Origin: Marinobacter goseongensis
GTDB lineage: Bacteria; Pseudomonadota; Gammaproteobacteria; Pseudomonadales; Oleiphilaceae
DNA length: 64,000 nucleotides
Direction of reading: 5' to 3'
NCBI RefSeq assembly: GCF_023156235.1
Contig: NZ_JAKZAI010000016.1
Coordinates: 1 to 64,000 of the forward strand
Notes under the pieces: model-generated
Database searches by the model: none
Told to the model about the DNA's origin: nothing
What the model saw: only the letters and a program-made list of their open reading frames with translations
Translations under genes and position numbers: made by a program
Part shown: piece after piece, positions 39,655 to 48,821 of the stretch
Numbering within the stretch: position 1 is the stretch's first letter
Layout: the number at the start of each line of letters is the position of its first letter

Positions 39655-40225
39655 CGGACAAGCCACAGCCGGCAAGGCGATCACGGGTCTGGTCCAGAAC
39701 GCTCTCCGTTCCCCAGGCCACGTGATCGAGCATGCCGGGCACAACCCTGCGCACCCCGATCAGCACATAGCCGCCGTCATTGGATGGCCCCAGCACCACG
39801 TCGCTGGCGTCCAGCGCGGCCACGGCCTCACGCACGTACTCCGGATCCACTGATGGGCAATCACTGCCCACCACGACGGCTTTGCAGTGGCTTTCCAGTG
39901 CCAGGCCCAGCGCCGCCTCCATCCGCTGCCCCAGATTCTCACCCTCCTGAATGCCGATGGTGATGCTTGCCGCGTCCAGCGCTGCCAGCACCTGGCTGGC
40001 AGCTTCCGGCGCCGGTTCCAGCGCGCGATCCCACCAGAACTGCACCGGCAGGCCGCTGGCGATGAGGTTATCCAGCACTTTCAGGCTCAGGCGGATGTGC
40101 GCGTTGAGGGCACCCCGGGCGCCCAGCTCCGACATCAGACGGGTTTTGACCCGGCCTTCCTCTGGCCATTTCGAGAACTGCATAACCAGCGCTGAGGCTT
40201 CAGGATTTGTGGGCATTTCGCACAT
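39578..40225 (-). CDS. TIGR04282/DUF2064-type nucleotidyl/glycosyl transferase-like protein
   Basis: The 215-residue protein has the family features KTRL near the N-terminus, the central VGSDCPSV and the PSNDGGYVLIG motif, a GT-A-like fold. Members are often named arsenosugar biosynthesis glycosyltransferase, but many occur without arsenic genes, as here. It overlaps the TIGR04283-like gene by 26 bases upstream, so the two are co-expressed. A second ATG three codons in (40216) is equally possible. The 3' end overlaps the M16 gene by 77 bases. Confidence 0.82.
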   Translation of the reverse strand: MCEMPTNPEASALVMQFSKWPEEGRVKTRLMSELGARGALNAHIRLSLKVLDNLIASGLPVQFWWDRALEPAPEAASQVLAALDAASITIGIQEGENLGQRMEAALGLALESHCKAVVVGSDCPSVDPEYVREAVAALDASDVVLGPSNDGGYVLIGVRRVVPGMLDHVAWGTESVLDQTRDRLAGCGLSVSLLAPRWDVDEPEDWQRFLRLANP

Positions 40226-40901
40226 CCGATCGGTAAACGGTCACAAGAGATTCCGGCGATTCACCGCGCCAATAGCGCCAGCGCAACCGCCACATGAGCA
40301 GGATGGTACGCCAGGCGCCGTGTTGTTCCCAGCGCCGGCTGTCAGTGACCACTGGGTCGCGGATGCAGAATGGGCGCGACACCCGCCGCAACCTCGAAGA
40401 CAACTCCACATCCTCCATCAATGGCAGGGGTTCAAAACCCCGCAGGGCTTCAAACACCGGGCGCCGGACAAACAGCGCCTGATCACCCGTGGCGATACCG
40501 CTGAACCGGGAGCGTTGATTCATGAACCAGGCAATCACCCGGAATAAGGGGCGCCTGCCACTGAGGCGCACATCGAACCGGCCCCAGGCGTTGCGGCTAT
40601 CACTGAACCGCGCCAGTGCGTCCAGCGCCGATGCCGGCAGGCGGGTGTCGGCGTGCAGGAACAACAGGATATCTCCGGTGGCGACCCGCGCTCCGGCATT
40701 CATCTGCAGCGCCCGCCCGCGCTCTGACGCCACCACCCGATCACACAATCCGTCCGCCAGCTGTGGGGTGCCATCGGTGCTGCCGCCATCCACCACAATC
40801 ACCTGGTGGCCCGACGCCCGCAACGGCGCCAGTGTTTGCAGGGTTGCCACAATGGTGGCCGCCTCCTGCCACACCGGTATGATCACACTCAATGCCAACA
40901 A
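40200..40901 (-). CDS. TIGR04283-type family 2 glycosyltransferase
   Basis: The 233-residue GT-A enzyme begins with the GT2 signature SVIIPVWQEA and has VVDGGSTDGT near 36-45, the LFLHADTRLP metal-binding region and a C-terminal EQHGAWRTI motif. It pairs with the TIGR04282-like gene in a two-gene operon, an arrangement common in proteobacteria. Acceptor and product are unknown, and there is no arsenic-methylation gene nearby. Confidence 0.85.
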   Translation of the reverse strand: MLALSVIIPVWQEAATIVATLQTLAPLRASGHQVIVVDGGSTDGTPQLADGLCDRVVASERGRALQMNAGARVATGDILLFLHADTRLPASALDALARFSDSRNAWGRFDVRLSGRRPLFRVIAWFMNQRSRFSGIATGDQALFVRRPVFEALRGFEPLPLMEDVELSSRLRRVSRPFCIRDPVVTDSRRWEQHGAWRTILLMWRLRWRYWRGESPESLVTVYRSDVRNAHKS

Positions 40902-41014
40902 ATCATTCTCCGCTGCTGTCTTTGGTTGCGCTTTGTCTTGAAAATTCGAGCCCCGGCCCGATGTCCTTTATCATAGCCATTCTAAACCAGACCAACCCGC
41001 GGACGAGCATCACT

Positions 41015-41662
41015 ATGCCACTGAAATACAGAATCATTCCTGTGACCCCGTTTCAACAGAACTGTTCCCTGCTCTGGTGCGACGAAACCCGGGTCGCGGC
41101 GGTGGTCGATCCCGGTGGCGATCTGGACAAGATACGCACGGCAATGGAAGAGGAAGGCGTCACCGTCGAAAAAATCCTGCTGACCCACGCCCACATCGAC
41201 CACGCCGGCGGTACGGCCGAGTTGTCCCGGGCGTTGGATATCCCCATCGAGGGGCCGCAACAGGAGGATAATTTCTGGATTCAGGGCCTGCCGATGCAGG
41301 CCCAGATGTTCGGCTTTCCGGCTCCGGAGACTTTCACCCCGAACCGCTGGCTGGAGGATGGCGAGCAGGTAACCGTCGGCAACCAGACCCTGGACGTGCT
41401 GCACTGCCCGGGCCACACGCCGGGCCACGTGGTGTTCTATCACGGGCCGTCGCAACTGGCCCTGGTGGGCGACGTGCTGTTCCAGGGCTCCATCGGCCGC
41501 ACGGACTTCCCGAAAGGCGACTACAACACCCTGGTGCGTTCCATCCGCGACAAGCTGTTTCCGCTGGGCGACGACATCCGTTTCCTGCCTGGCCACGGCC
41601 CCATGTCCACCTTCGGCCACGAAAAGGCCACCAACCCGTTCGTCTCCGACCACCGGGGCTAA
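41015..41662 (+). CDS. MBL-fold hydrolase (glyoxalase II-like, YcbL type)
   Basis: The 215-residue metallo-beta-lactamase-fold protein has the metal motif THAHIDHAGG with His58, His60, Asp62 and His63, and a later GHTPGH. It is the short glyoxalase II-like type (YcbL), lacking the long C-terminal substrate domain of GloB. It probably hydrolyses a thioester such as S-lactoylglutathione. ATG 41015 begins the conserved PLKYRIIPVTPFQQN region; the longer frame to 40892 is rejected. Confidence 0.87.
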   Translation: MPLKYRIIPVTPFQQNCSLLWCDETRVAAVVDPGGDLDKIRTAMEEEGVTVEKILLTHAHIDHAGGTAELSRALDIPIEGPQQEDNFWIQGLPMQAQMFGFPAPETFTPNRWLEDGEQVTVGNQTLDVLHCPGHTPGHVVFYHGPSQLALVGDVLFQGSIGRTDFPKGDYNTLVRSIRDKLFPLGDDIRFLPGHGPMSTFGHEKATNPFVSDHRG

Positions 41663-41668
41663 AAACCC

Positions 41669-41699
41669 GCGGGCCCTTGAGACACATCACCGGGCCCGC
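41669..41699. terminator. GC-rich hairpin between the MBL gene and tRNA-Arg
   Basis: GCGGGCCC and GGGCCCGC form a perfect 8-bp stem around a 15-base loop. On the minus strand a T run (41661-41665) follows, so it would best terminate minus-strand transcripts from the lipoprotein gene; it may also end the MBL message. Confidence 0.5.
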
Positions 41700-41724
41700 T
41701 ATCATACCGGCCTTCTGACGATCC

Positions 41725-41801
41725 GCCCCAGTAGCTCATCTGGATAGAGCGTCCCCCTCCTAAGGGGAAGGTAGCAGGTTCGAGTCCTGCCTGGGGTACC
41801 A
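41725..41801 (+). tRNA. tRNA-Arg(CCT)
   Basis: The 77-base cloverleaf has a seven-pair acceptor stem (GCCCCAG with CTGGGGT, one G-T pair), a D arm, the anticodon stem TCCCC/GGGGA with loop CTCCTAA giving anticodon CCT, a T arm with GGTTCGAGTCC, and an encoded CCA end. It decodes AGG, a rare arginine codon in GC-rich gammaproteobacteria. No integrase or att-like duplication is seen beside it. Confidence 0.96.
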
Positions 41802-41824
41802 CAGCCCTCTCTGGATCAGCCCAC

Positions 41825-42829
41825 TCAGAAAATCAACGCCTCGCACTCAGCCTCCGTATAGTCCTCGGTATCGCTGGTACCAATCACCGTTGCCCGTGCC
41901 TCCGTGCCACTACCCATCACAGGCGGCGGAAGTATGCTTACTCCGTACGCGATCTCAATGCCTGAGGCTTCTGGCTCACCGATAATCCGAACAACTCCCT
42001 CATCGGGACAGCCGCCCCCGGTTGGGCGCTTCATGGTGGTTGTTGTGGAAATATCGACGTACCCATCCGTTGCGGAACCAATCAGGCGGGAATTGATGGT
42101 CACTTCGGTAATGCCGCCTTGAGACGACAGGGTGGTGACCGCATTGGTGATGGCCTTGTAGTCACCGCCACGCAAAAACTCCAGCGCATCGGTGGTGTAG
42201 GTCTCCTCACGCGGGCCGGAGCCTGCCTGTAACGGCGTGGATGTCTCCCAGGCATCGGAGCCCTGCATGGCGATCGGCTCGCTGCCGCTGACGATGGTGC
42301 CGGTCAGATCCACGATCTGGAAACCGTCCACTTCTCTGCTGCTGTCGGTCTCGGAGACCAGATTGACGTAGGTATAGGTGCCATTGAGCACCACTGTGCC
42401 GAGCTCGGCGGTTGCCAGTTGGCAGTTACGGAACTCCAGGGTGAAGTCGGTCTCGGTTTCACGGTTCAAGGTAAACGCCAGTGTGCCCGACCCGGGGTTG
42501 TCGCAGCGAACGGTCACGGTATTCCCGGACTGCCCCACGGCATCGTCCAATTCGAGGGCTGCTTCGCGGATCTCGTCAATCGACAGGTAGGTTTGCTCGG
42601 CTCCGGAATAGACATCAAGAACCTCCTGAAAATCTTGAAACCCCTCGACCAATGCTCTCTGTTCGCTGAGCCCGCCGGCATCCAGCTCTAGCTCTACACT
42701 CTCCGGTGGTGATGTTGGCGCGCCGCCTCCCCCATCGCTGCTTCCACCGCTACTGCCCCCACCACCACACGCAACCAAAGCCGACACGGTGCCGAGCACC
42801 AGAATTCTGGATGTTGTTGTTCTGACCAC
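41825..42829 (-). CDS. Hypothetical lipoprotein
   Basis: I do not recognise the body of this 334-residue protein. The signal peptide ends in a lipobox (SALVAC) followed by a Gly/Ser-rich linker, so it should be an outer-membrane or periplasmic lipoprotein. The rest is beta-rich, acidic and has few cysteines. GTG 42829 with GGGAG eight bases upstream is chosen; a longer frame would place 27 charged residues before the signal. It stands alone between the tRNA and the YhaN-like gene. Confidence 0.7.
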   Translation of the reverse strand: MVRTTTSRILVLGTVSALVACGGGGSSGGSSDGGGGAPTSPPESVELELDAGGLSEQRALVEGFQDFQEVLDVYSGAEQTYLSIDEIREAALELDDAVGQSGNTVTVRCDNPGSGTLAFTLNRETETDFTLEFRNCQLATAELGTVVLNGTYTYVNLVSETDSSREVDGFQIVDLTGTIVSGSEPIAMQGSDAWETSTPLQAGSGPREETYTTDALEFLRGGDYKAITNAVTTLSSQGGITEVTINSRLIGSATDGYVDISTTTTMKRPTGGGCPDEGVVRIIGEPEASGIEIAYGVSILPPPVMGSGTEARATVIGTSDTEDYTEAECEALIF

Positions 42830-43022
42830 AGCGAACGCTCCCTTTTCAGCGGCCGGCGCGAACGGTTGAACCTGTCCGGGTCCCCCGACTTCCTTTCGCG
42901 TCTTCCCCAATCCACCTGAGGTGGTGAGTGGCCGCGGCCACCCGCCTGTTAATCACGGCTTACACCTTAAAAAGAGTAGTTCATACACCGGAAAACCGGC
43001 AGTTTTTTGCAAACATTTCACG

Positions 43023-45668
43023 TTACGGGTTGCCGGTTTTCAGTGCTTCCAGATCCACGGGTGCAACACCCAGGTCTCGCCAGTTTTCCGGGTGGCAGGT
43101 AAACAGCAATATCTGATGGCGGCAGGCGGCGTCGAACAGGATGCGTTTCATCTGTTCCAGGCGCTGTTTGTCACTGTGCACCAGGGTGTCATCGAGAATG
43201 ATCAGCGTGGGCCGGCCCGCTTCCTGCAACAGATCGGCGTAGGCAAAACGGCTGACCAACCCCATCTGCTCGCGGGCGCCAAAGCTCAGCTCCTGGAGCG
43301 CACCCCGCTCCTGCCCCTGCTGGCCGGTGCGGGTCAGTTGCCCCGGGACCAGGTGGTCGTCCACTTCCAGGCTGGCTTTAGGAAACAGCACGCCCAGGTA
43401 GTGGTTCAAATGCTTCTGCAACGGTGCCTGTAGCCGCCGCGTCAGCGCCTGGCGCTTGTCCTGCAGCAGCCCCAACAACAGGTCCAGCGCCTCGGCGCGG
43501 CGATGCAGTTCCTGGTAGCGTCGGCGCACATGCTCCAGGCGGGCGGCCAGTTCGTCACGTTGCTCCTCGAGCCCCTCGGCGCCCTGGCTCTCCAGCTTGC
43601 TCTGCAACCCGGTCAATTCCAGGGCCTCTTTCTGGTGGCCTTTTTCCAGCTGCTCGGCGCTCGCTCTGAACCGCTCCATGTCCTGCCGGATCAGTTCCGG
43701 ACGAGCCTCATCAATCTGGCTCTGGCGCTGGCTGACCGACTGCTTCAGCCGAGCTTCCCGCTCGCCTGTCTCCATCACAGACTGCTGCAGGCTCTTGAGC
43801 GTAGCCTGGCGCTCGGGATCGTCCAGCTCATTCTTGAGCTGCTGCCATTCCGCTTGCGCCGTCGCCAGGTTCTGTGCCGACGCAAACTGCTGTTTGCTGT
43901 GTTCCTGCAGTTGCCCGTCGGCCTCACGCAGTTGTTGCTCGGCCGCTTCCAGTGCGGCCTCGGCACCGGCCAGCGGAGGGGTGTCCACATTGGCTGGCGG
44001 CAACACCTGATGTTCGTTTTGCAGCTGGCTCAACCGCCCCGACAGTTCCTGCTGCTGGGCTTCCAGGGTTTCCACGCCGCGCGGTGCCACTGACCCCAGC
44101 AGTGCTTCCAGCCGTTCAATGGTTTGCTGACACTGCAAGTGCTCGGCGGCACGCTGCTCGGCCTGCTCAAGCGCGGTAACATTGAGAGCTTTCAGCTGGC
44201 CGTCGTAATCTTCCTGCAAACGCTCCAGCTGGCGCTGAACCCTGGAAAGATCATCCCCGCCCGGAGTGATGGTCAGTTGGCCGAGGCCGGGTAGCAGCAG
44301 GGTGGATTCCGCCAGCAACAAGCGGTCGCCCTCACCTTCCACGACTTCGCCGTCGACGGAGAGGGAGCGACCATGGTCAAGCTGGTAATGAAGCCGGGTG
44401 GCAATGGCACGGGAGCGAATGCGCTCCTCCTCGAGCCGGCGGTGAATGCCGCGGAGGTTCTCCAGGCCGGCCACATCAATCAGGTTGGCCTGCTGTTGCT
44501 TGCGGGCGTTCTTCAGCTCTGCCAGATAGTCACGGGCCCGGACCAGGGTCTGTTCCAGCGCGTCCAGTTGCTGGCGCACCTGCCGCAGCTCTGTGTCCAG
44601 GCGGGCCCGGCGCTCCTGTTCCTTGGCAGCGCGAACCTGGCCGCGGGCACTCTCATAGGCCTGTTTCGCCCTGGCCTGGGTTTCGGTCACCCGGGCCTCG
44701 CGGTTCTTCAGGGCCTCTTCCGCCTCGCGGCAGGCTTTCAGGTGCCCGGCACGGCTTTCGAGTTTCTGGCTGGCCACCTCTGCCTGCTGCTGTTGCTGTC
44801 GCAGCAGCCTGAGATTCTGCTGGCAGTCCACCAGCGCCTGCTGCTCACGCTGCTGCGCCTGTTGCCATTGTTCAATCTCACGGAAGCACTGCTCAGCCTC
44901 CTGCAGGTTCTTGCGGGCGGTCTCCCAGGGTCGTTCCTGTTCATTCTGCTGATGGCGCTGGCGCAACTCGCCAAGCCGATCCACCAGGGTCTGATACTGG
45001 CTGATGCGCTCATCCAGCGCGGACAGCTCGGTCTCCAGACTCTGCTGCTCGTCCCTCAGCCGGGCGTATTCTCCGCGGGGTTTTCCGGTACCGGTGAGCA
45101 GTTCCGCGCGCTGGCTCTGCACCTGCTGGATCACGTCATCACCGCCGGTGCTGGCCACCTCGCCCAACAGACTGTTCAGTGCGGATTTGAGATGGTCGCC
45201 GGCATACGCCACCGCGTCATGAACATTCTGCCCGCTGCCCTGCTCCACCCACAGCAGACCGGGTATGCCCCAGTGTTTATCCTGGCTGGCGCCTCGGGAA
45301 GCGAACTGGAAACCCAGCAGATCCGCCAGTTTGTCCTCGGCTTCCTCACCGGACCAGGATTCGCCGCCCACGCTCAGGTCACAGCGTTTCTGCTGGAGGA
45401 AGCGTTTCTTCAGGTGCCAGGGCTGATCCTGAGCAACAAACTCCAGCTCCACCGAAGGCGCCGCCGAGGAATCGCCCCAGGGGCGCAGATCGTCCACGCT
45501 GCTGGAGCGGTGGCGCTCGAAGAAGGCCGCACGGATGGCACGCACCAGGGTGCTCTTGCCGGACTCGTTGGGGCCATGAATCACATTCAGACCGGGGTTC
45601 AGATCGGTCAGTGTGAACGGTTGGCGAAACTGTCGCAGCTGCTCGATGCGAAGACCCTGTATCTTCAT
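43023..45668 (-). CDS. YhaN/SbcC-like AAA ATPase with long coiled coil
   Basis: The 881-residue protein has a Walker A motif GPNESGKST at 32-40, a long Gln/Glu/Leu-rich coiled-coil region (about 180-740) and a Walker B region near the C-terminus (TLIILDDTLVHSD). This is the layout of SbcC/Rad50, but no CxxC zinc-hook is visible at the centre of the coil. It overlaps the YhaO-like nuclease gene by four bases (ATGA). The pair probably processes DNA ends; the closest named relatives are YhaN/YhaO of Bacillus. Confidence 0.82.
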   Translation of the reverse strand: MKIQGLRIEQLRQFRQPFTLTDLNPGLNVIHGPNESGKSTLVRAIRAAFFERHRSSSVDDLRPWGDSSAAPSVELEFVAQDQPWHLKKRFLQQKRCDLSVGGESWSGEEAEDKLADLLGFQFASRGASQDKHWGIPGLLWVEQGSGQNVHDAVAYAGDHLKSALNSLLGEVASTGGDDVIQQVQSQRAELLTGTGKPRGEYARLRDEQQSLETELSALDERISQYQTLVDRLGELRQRHQQNEQERPWETARKNLQEAEQCFREIEQWQQAQQREQQALVDCQQNLRLLRQQQQQAEVASQKLESRAGHLKACREAEEALKNREARVTETQARAKQAYESARGQVRAAKEQERRARLDTELRQVRQQLDALEQTLVRARDYLAELKNARKQQQANLIDVAGLENLRGIHRRLEEERIRSRAIATRLHYQLDHGRSLSVDGEVVEGEGDRLLLAESTLLLPGLGQLTITPGGDDLSRVQRQLERLQEDYDGQLKALNVTALEQAEQRAAEHLQCQQTIERLEALLGSVAPRGVETLEAQQQELSGRLSQLQNEHQVLPPANVDTPPLAGAEAALEAAEQQLREADGQLQEHSKQQFASAQNLATAQAEWQQLKNELDDPERQATLKSLQQSVMETGEREARLKQSVSQRQSQIDEARPELIRQDMERFRASAEQLEKGHQKEALELTGLQSKLESQGAEGLEEQRDELAARLEHVRRRYQELHRRAEALDLLLGLLQDKRQALTRRLQAPLQKHLNHYLGVLFPKASLEVDDHLVPGQLTRTGQQGQERGALQELSFGAREQMGLVSRFAYADLLQEAGRPTLIILDDTLVHSDKQRLEQMKRILFDAACRHQILLFTCHPENWRDLGVAPVDLEALKTGNP

Positions 45669-46840
45669 GACGGCTGCTCCCCGCTGACCCTGGCACCATG
45701 GCCATCCGCCGCACTGGCGTTAGAGCCACTGCGATCCATCAACAGGCCGGTGAGTATCGCCAGGGCGTCCCGTGCCGGCAGTGCGCGGGCTCCGTCGTCA
45801 CTGGCTTGTTGCTCCCGCAGCTCAGTGATCACATCGCCCAGATAGCCATCGGCATTCAATTCGGCAATATCGTCATCGGTGGGCTGCAGCGACAACCCGC
45901 TGCGGTCACACTGCACGCTGCGGTGTTTTGCTTCCGCCACTGATAATGCCCGGAGCAGACGGCGCTCCCCGGCCAGGTCCACCTCGCCGGTGAGCCTCAG
46001 GTCCACCACCGCTGGCGCTTCCAATTCCTCGAGCCGGGCCAGCACTTGGTCCAGATCGGTCGGCACATTGAGGTGCTCGCGCCATTGCACCCACTCGAAT
46101 TGCCCGATGCGATGGGGCATCACGTTGGGCTCAGTGCCCGGTGCGCCGATGTTGACAATCAGCGCCACCCCCGCATCATTGTTACGGAATCGCTCCGGTT
46201 CCGGCGTGCCGCTGTACCAGGTGCGGGGATTAATCTGTTTGACACCGTGCCAGTCGCCCAGCGCCAGGTAATCCAGCCGCGCCCGCTCTACCCGGTCCGG
46301 GTCGATGGGATTGGCGGAATCGATGCCCTCGGCCAGCACGCCCTGCACGCTGCCATGGGCCAGCCCAACCCGGATCAGGGCTGGCGCCGTTTGCCACTGA
46401 TCAAACGCCTCGGTGAGATCACTGTGAGTATGGCGCTGGGTCAGCGGGGCCGCCAGAACCGCCATGCTCTGCTCCGGCAATTCCACCACGCCCGGCGCCA
46501 GCGCCAGATGAACATTTGCCGGCACGGCACCGAGGCGCTGGGCGCGGGTCCAGACACTCTCGGCCAGCGCCGCATCGTGGTTGCCGGGCAACATGACCCA
46601 GGGGCCTTCAAAGGCGGCCAGGGCGTTGAATACCCGGCGAATGGTGCGGTCCGATACGGTCTGGGCGTCAAACACGTCGCCCGCCACCACCACCGCGTCG
46701 CACTGTTCATCCACCGCCAGCTGCGCCAGCCGCTCAATAGCGGTGTATCGGGCTTCCGCGAGCGCAACCGCATCGTCGTTGTCGAAACGGCTGTAATAAC
46801 GGCCTATCTGCCAGTCAGCGGTGTGAAGAAAGCGGGGCAT
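45665..46840 (-). CDS. YhaO/SbcD-like metallophosphoesterase (DNA repair exonuclease)
   Basis: The 391-residue protein has the calcineurin-type metal motifs HTADWQIG near residue 6, VVVAGDVFD, LPGNHDAA and LGDWHG, matching Mre11/SbcD-like nucleases. ATG 46840 with AAGGAAA upstream fits the family start; the longer frame is rejected. It is the first gene of a two-gene operon with the YhaN-like ATPase and is divergent from an unknown gene. Confidence 0.85.
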   Translation of the reverse strand: MPRFLHTADWQIGRYYSRFDNDDAVALAEARYTAIERLAQLAVDEQCDAVVVAGDVFDAQTVSDRTIRRVFNALAAFEGPWVMLPGNHDAALAESVWTRAQRLGAVPANVHLALAPGVVELPEQSMAVLAAPLTQRHTHSDLTEAFDQWQTAPALIRVGLAHGSVQGVLAEGIDSANPIDPDRVERARLDYLALGDWHGVKQINPRTWYSGTPEPERFRNNDAGVALIVNIGAPGTEPNVMPHRIGQFEWVQWREHLNVPTDLDQVLARLEELEAPAVVDLRLTGEVDLAGERRLLRALSVAEAKHRSVQCDRSGLSLQPTDDDIAELNADGYLGDVITELREQQASDDGARALPARDALAILTGLLMDRSGSNASAADGHGARVSGEQPS

Positions 46841-47015
46841 CGGATTTCCTTTGGCTCTGGAGAACAATATCAGGGGGATAAATCCGCCGTTAACTCTACG
46901 TTCAAACGGCGACGAACGAAAGTCTGGCCCGGTTTATGCAGACACCGGGATATATAACCCTGCAAGCGTTCGATTTTTGTCGCCACCTACAGGTGACAAT
47001 GGGAGGTTACCAGCC

Positions 47016-47678
47016 GTGTCGCTGCTTACATCACTGATCAAGGCCAGCACCCAGTTCCAGAGTGCACTGGAGAAACGCCCTGCAGCCGCTGCCGACCAGC
47101 CAGCCGGCAAGGCCGGCGATGCGGTGGCTGTGGATCAGCCGTCATCACCCACCGATGACCGCTTTACCCGCACTGCACCGCAGAATCCAGACCTGGCGGC
47201 GTTGAAATCCCGCCAGCTGTCGGTCACCGATTACAAGCAGACCGTGGGGCAGGATCTTGCCTTCGTAAGGGAAACCCTACGGCACAAACTTGCCGAGTAC
47301 GGGATGCACCCGGCCACGGCGATCAATGTCACCAAAGGTGATAACGGCAATGTGCAGGTGGAAGGCAAGGTGCCGGAAGCCAAGCGCGGCCAGATTGAAC
47401 AGGATCTGAATAATAACAAGGGATTTCAGGATGCGTTCAGCCGCCTGAGCGTCAACGAGCCCACCCTGCACTTCGTGGACAACGCACTGAAGCTGAACCG
47501 TGCCTATGGCGTCAATAATTCGTTACTGGACACTCTGGTCAGCGACAACCAGCAGTTCAATGGCCTGCAGGATCTGGTGCACCGCTACGACACCATGCGC
47601 AAGACCGTCAGCTCCGAGCAGCTGGAGGCGGCGGGCGTCCGCAAGAATTACGCATTCAACTTCAACACCCGCGCCTAG
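47016..47678 (+). CDS. Hypothetical protein
   Basis: I do not recognise this 220-residue protein. It is hydrophilic, with a disordered Ala/Pro/Asp-rich stretch near 20-60 and a more structured, helical C-terminal half. There is no signal peptide, membrane segment or cysteine. GTG 47016 has GGAGG upstream and is preferred over an in-frame start at 46851 that would overlap the region divergent from yhaO. The composition and codon pattern support coding. Confidence 0.62.
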   Translation: MSLLTSLIKASTQFQSALEKRPAAAADQPAGKAGDAVAVDQPSSPTDDRFTRTAPQNPDLAALKSRQLSVTDYKQTVGQDLAFVRETLRHKLAEYGMHPATAINVTKGDNGNVQVEGKVPEAKRGQIEQDLNNNKGFQDAFSRLSVNEPTLHFVDNALKLNRAYGVNNSLLDTLVSDNQQFNGLQDLVHRYDTMRKTVSSEQLEAAGVRKNYAFNFNTRA

Positions 47679-47718
47679 GTTGCCGCAGTCGCGTCAGGCA
47701 CAATCTGTCGCGCCGGAC

Positions 47719-48339
47719 TTACTGAAAGGGTTCCGGATCGCCCTTGCCGACCCGCGTCACCTCTGGCACATCACCGGTCATGTTGACAACAGTAGTGGCT
47801 TCAAACCCGCAGAAACCACCATCGATGATCAGGTCGAGCTCGTGTTCCAGAGTGTCGCGGATCTCGTAGGGGTCTGTCATCGGATCGGACTCACCGGGCA
47901 GAATCAGCGTACTGCTCATGATCGGCTCGCCCAGCTCACCCAGTAACGCTTGCACGATGGGGTTGTCCGGCACCCGCAAGCCAATGGTCCGGCGCTTGGG
48001 ATGCAGCAACCGGCGTGGCACCTCGCTGGTGGAATCCAGAATGAAGGTATAGGGCCCGGGGGTGAACGTTTTCAGCAACCGGTACTGGGTGTTGTCCACT
48101 TTTGCATAAACCCCGATGTCAGACAGGTCACGGCACATCAGGGTGAAGTTGTGTTTGTCATCCAGCTTGCGCACTCGCTTGATGCGGTCCGCCGCCTGCT
48201 TGTCCCCGAGGTGGCAGCCAATGGCGTAAGCCGAATCGGTCGGATACACAATCACCCCGCCGTTGCGAAGGATATCCACCGCCTGATTGATCAGCCGTTT
48301 TTGCGGCGTTTCCGGGTGTATCTGGAAAAACTGGCTCAT
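47719..48339 (-). CDS. yciO: YciO family L-threonylcarbamoyladenylate synthase-like protein
   Basis: The 206-residue protein belongs to the Sua5/YciO/YrdC family: GGVIVYPTDSAYAIGC near 26-41, KRVRKLDDKHNFTLMC, and the later LGEPIMSSTLI. YrdC and Sua5 make the t6A precursor; the precise role of YciO is less clear. ATG 48339 is preferred over a frame reaching 48429. It overlaps the bolA-like stop by four bases. Confidence 0.88.
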   Translation of the reverse strand: MSQFFQIHPETPQKRLINQAVDILRNGGVIVYPTDSAYAIGCHLGDKQAADRIKRVRKLDDKHNFTLMCRDLSDIGVYAKVDNTQYRLLKTFTPGPYTFILDSTSEVPRRLLHPKRRTIGLRVPDNPIVQALLGELGEPIMSSTLILPGESDPMTDPYEIRDTLEHELDLIIDGGFCGFEATTVVNMTGDVPEVTRVGKGDPEPFQ

Positions 48340-48680
48340 TGAGGCTCTCCCGAGGCCATCGCCGGATCTTTTTTCGATCCGCCCATACAGTTGGGAGACT
48401 CCGGCGCGGCCTGCCCGGAGGCCACCCACTCCTTTGGTGAGTAGAGATGCAACGCCAGGGCGTGAACCTCGCCCGCCAGCTCGTCCGCCAGCACGGTGTA
48501 GATGGCCTGATGGCGCTTCACTTTCATTTGCCCGTCGAAATCCGGCGATACCAGCGTCACCTTGAAGTGGGTTTCGGAATTGGGCGGCACGCTGTGCTTG
48601 TGGCTTTCATTGGCCACCTGCAGATGATCGACGGCAAACGCCGAGGACAGTTTCTGCTCGATCGAATTCTGAATTTTCAT
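48336..48680 (-). CDS. BolA family protein
   Basis: The 114-residue protein has the BolA fold pattern: N-terminal IEQKLSSAF, the ESHKHSV segment with the conserved histidine, and HALALHLYSPKEW near the end. BolA proteins work with monothiol glutaredoxins in Fe-S and iron handling or act on transcription. The Ser/Pro-rich tail after residue 85 is longer than in E. coli BolA. It is coupled by a 4-base overlap to yciO and divergent from topB. Confidence 0.87.
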   Translation of the reverse strand: MKIQNSIEQKLSSAFAVDHLQVANESHKHSVPPNSETHFKVTLVSPDFDGQMKVKRHQAIYTVLADELAGEVHALALHLYSPKEWVASGQAAPESPNCMGGSKKDPAMASGEPQ

Positions 48681-48821
48681 GGGTCATTCTGCTCCTTTTC
48701 GCGCTTCCTCGCGCGAACTTCATATCAGTACCTGACGCCAGTCTACTACAGAGCCCGCCAGCCTTGACACAACAAGGCCAAAAGGCCATCTTCCTTTCCC
48801 GATCCGAACACGCTCGATGCC

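Noticed and set aside
39578..40901. Arsenosugar biosynthesis operon
   Set aside because: Only the two broadly distributed glycosyltransferase-type genes are present, with no arsenic methylase or radical SAM partner nearby.
41725..41801. tRNA-Arg as an integration site for a mobile island
   Set aside because: No integrase gene and no duplicated tRNA 3' end could be found in the neighbouring sequence.
44373..45845. Plus-strand open frame of 490 codons opposite the YhaN-like gene
   Set aside because: Leu/Gln-rich mirror of a coiled-coil gene, running across the yhaN/yhaO junction; a shadow frame.
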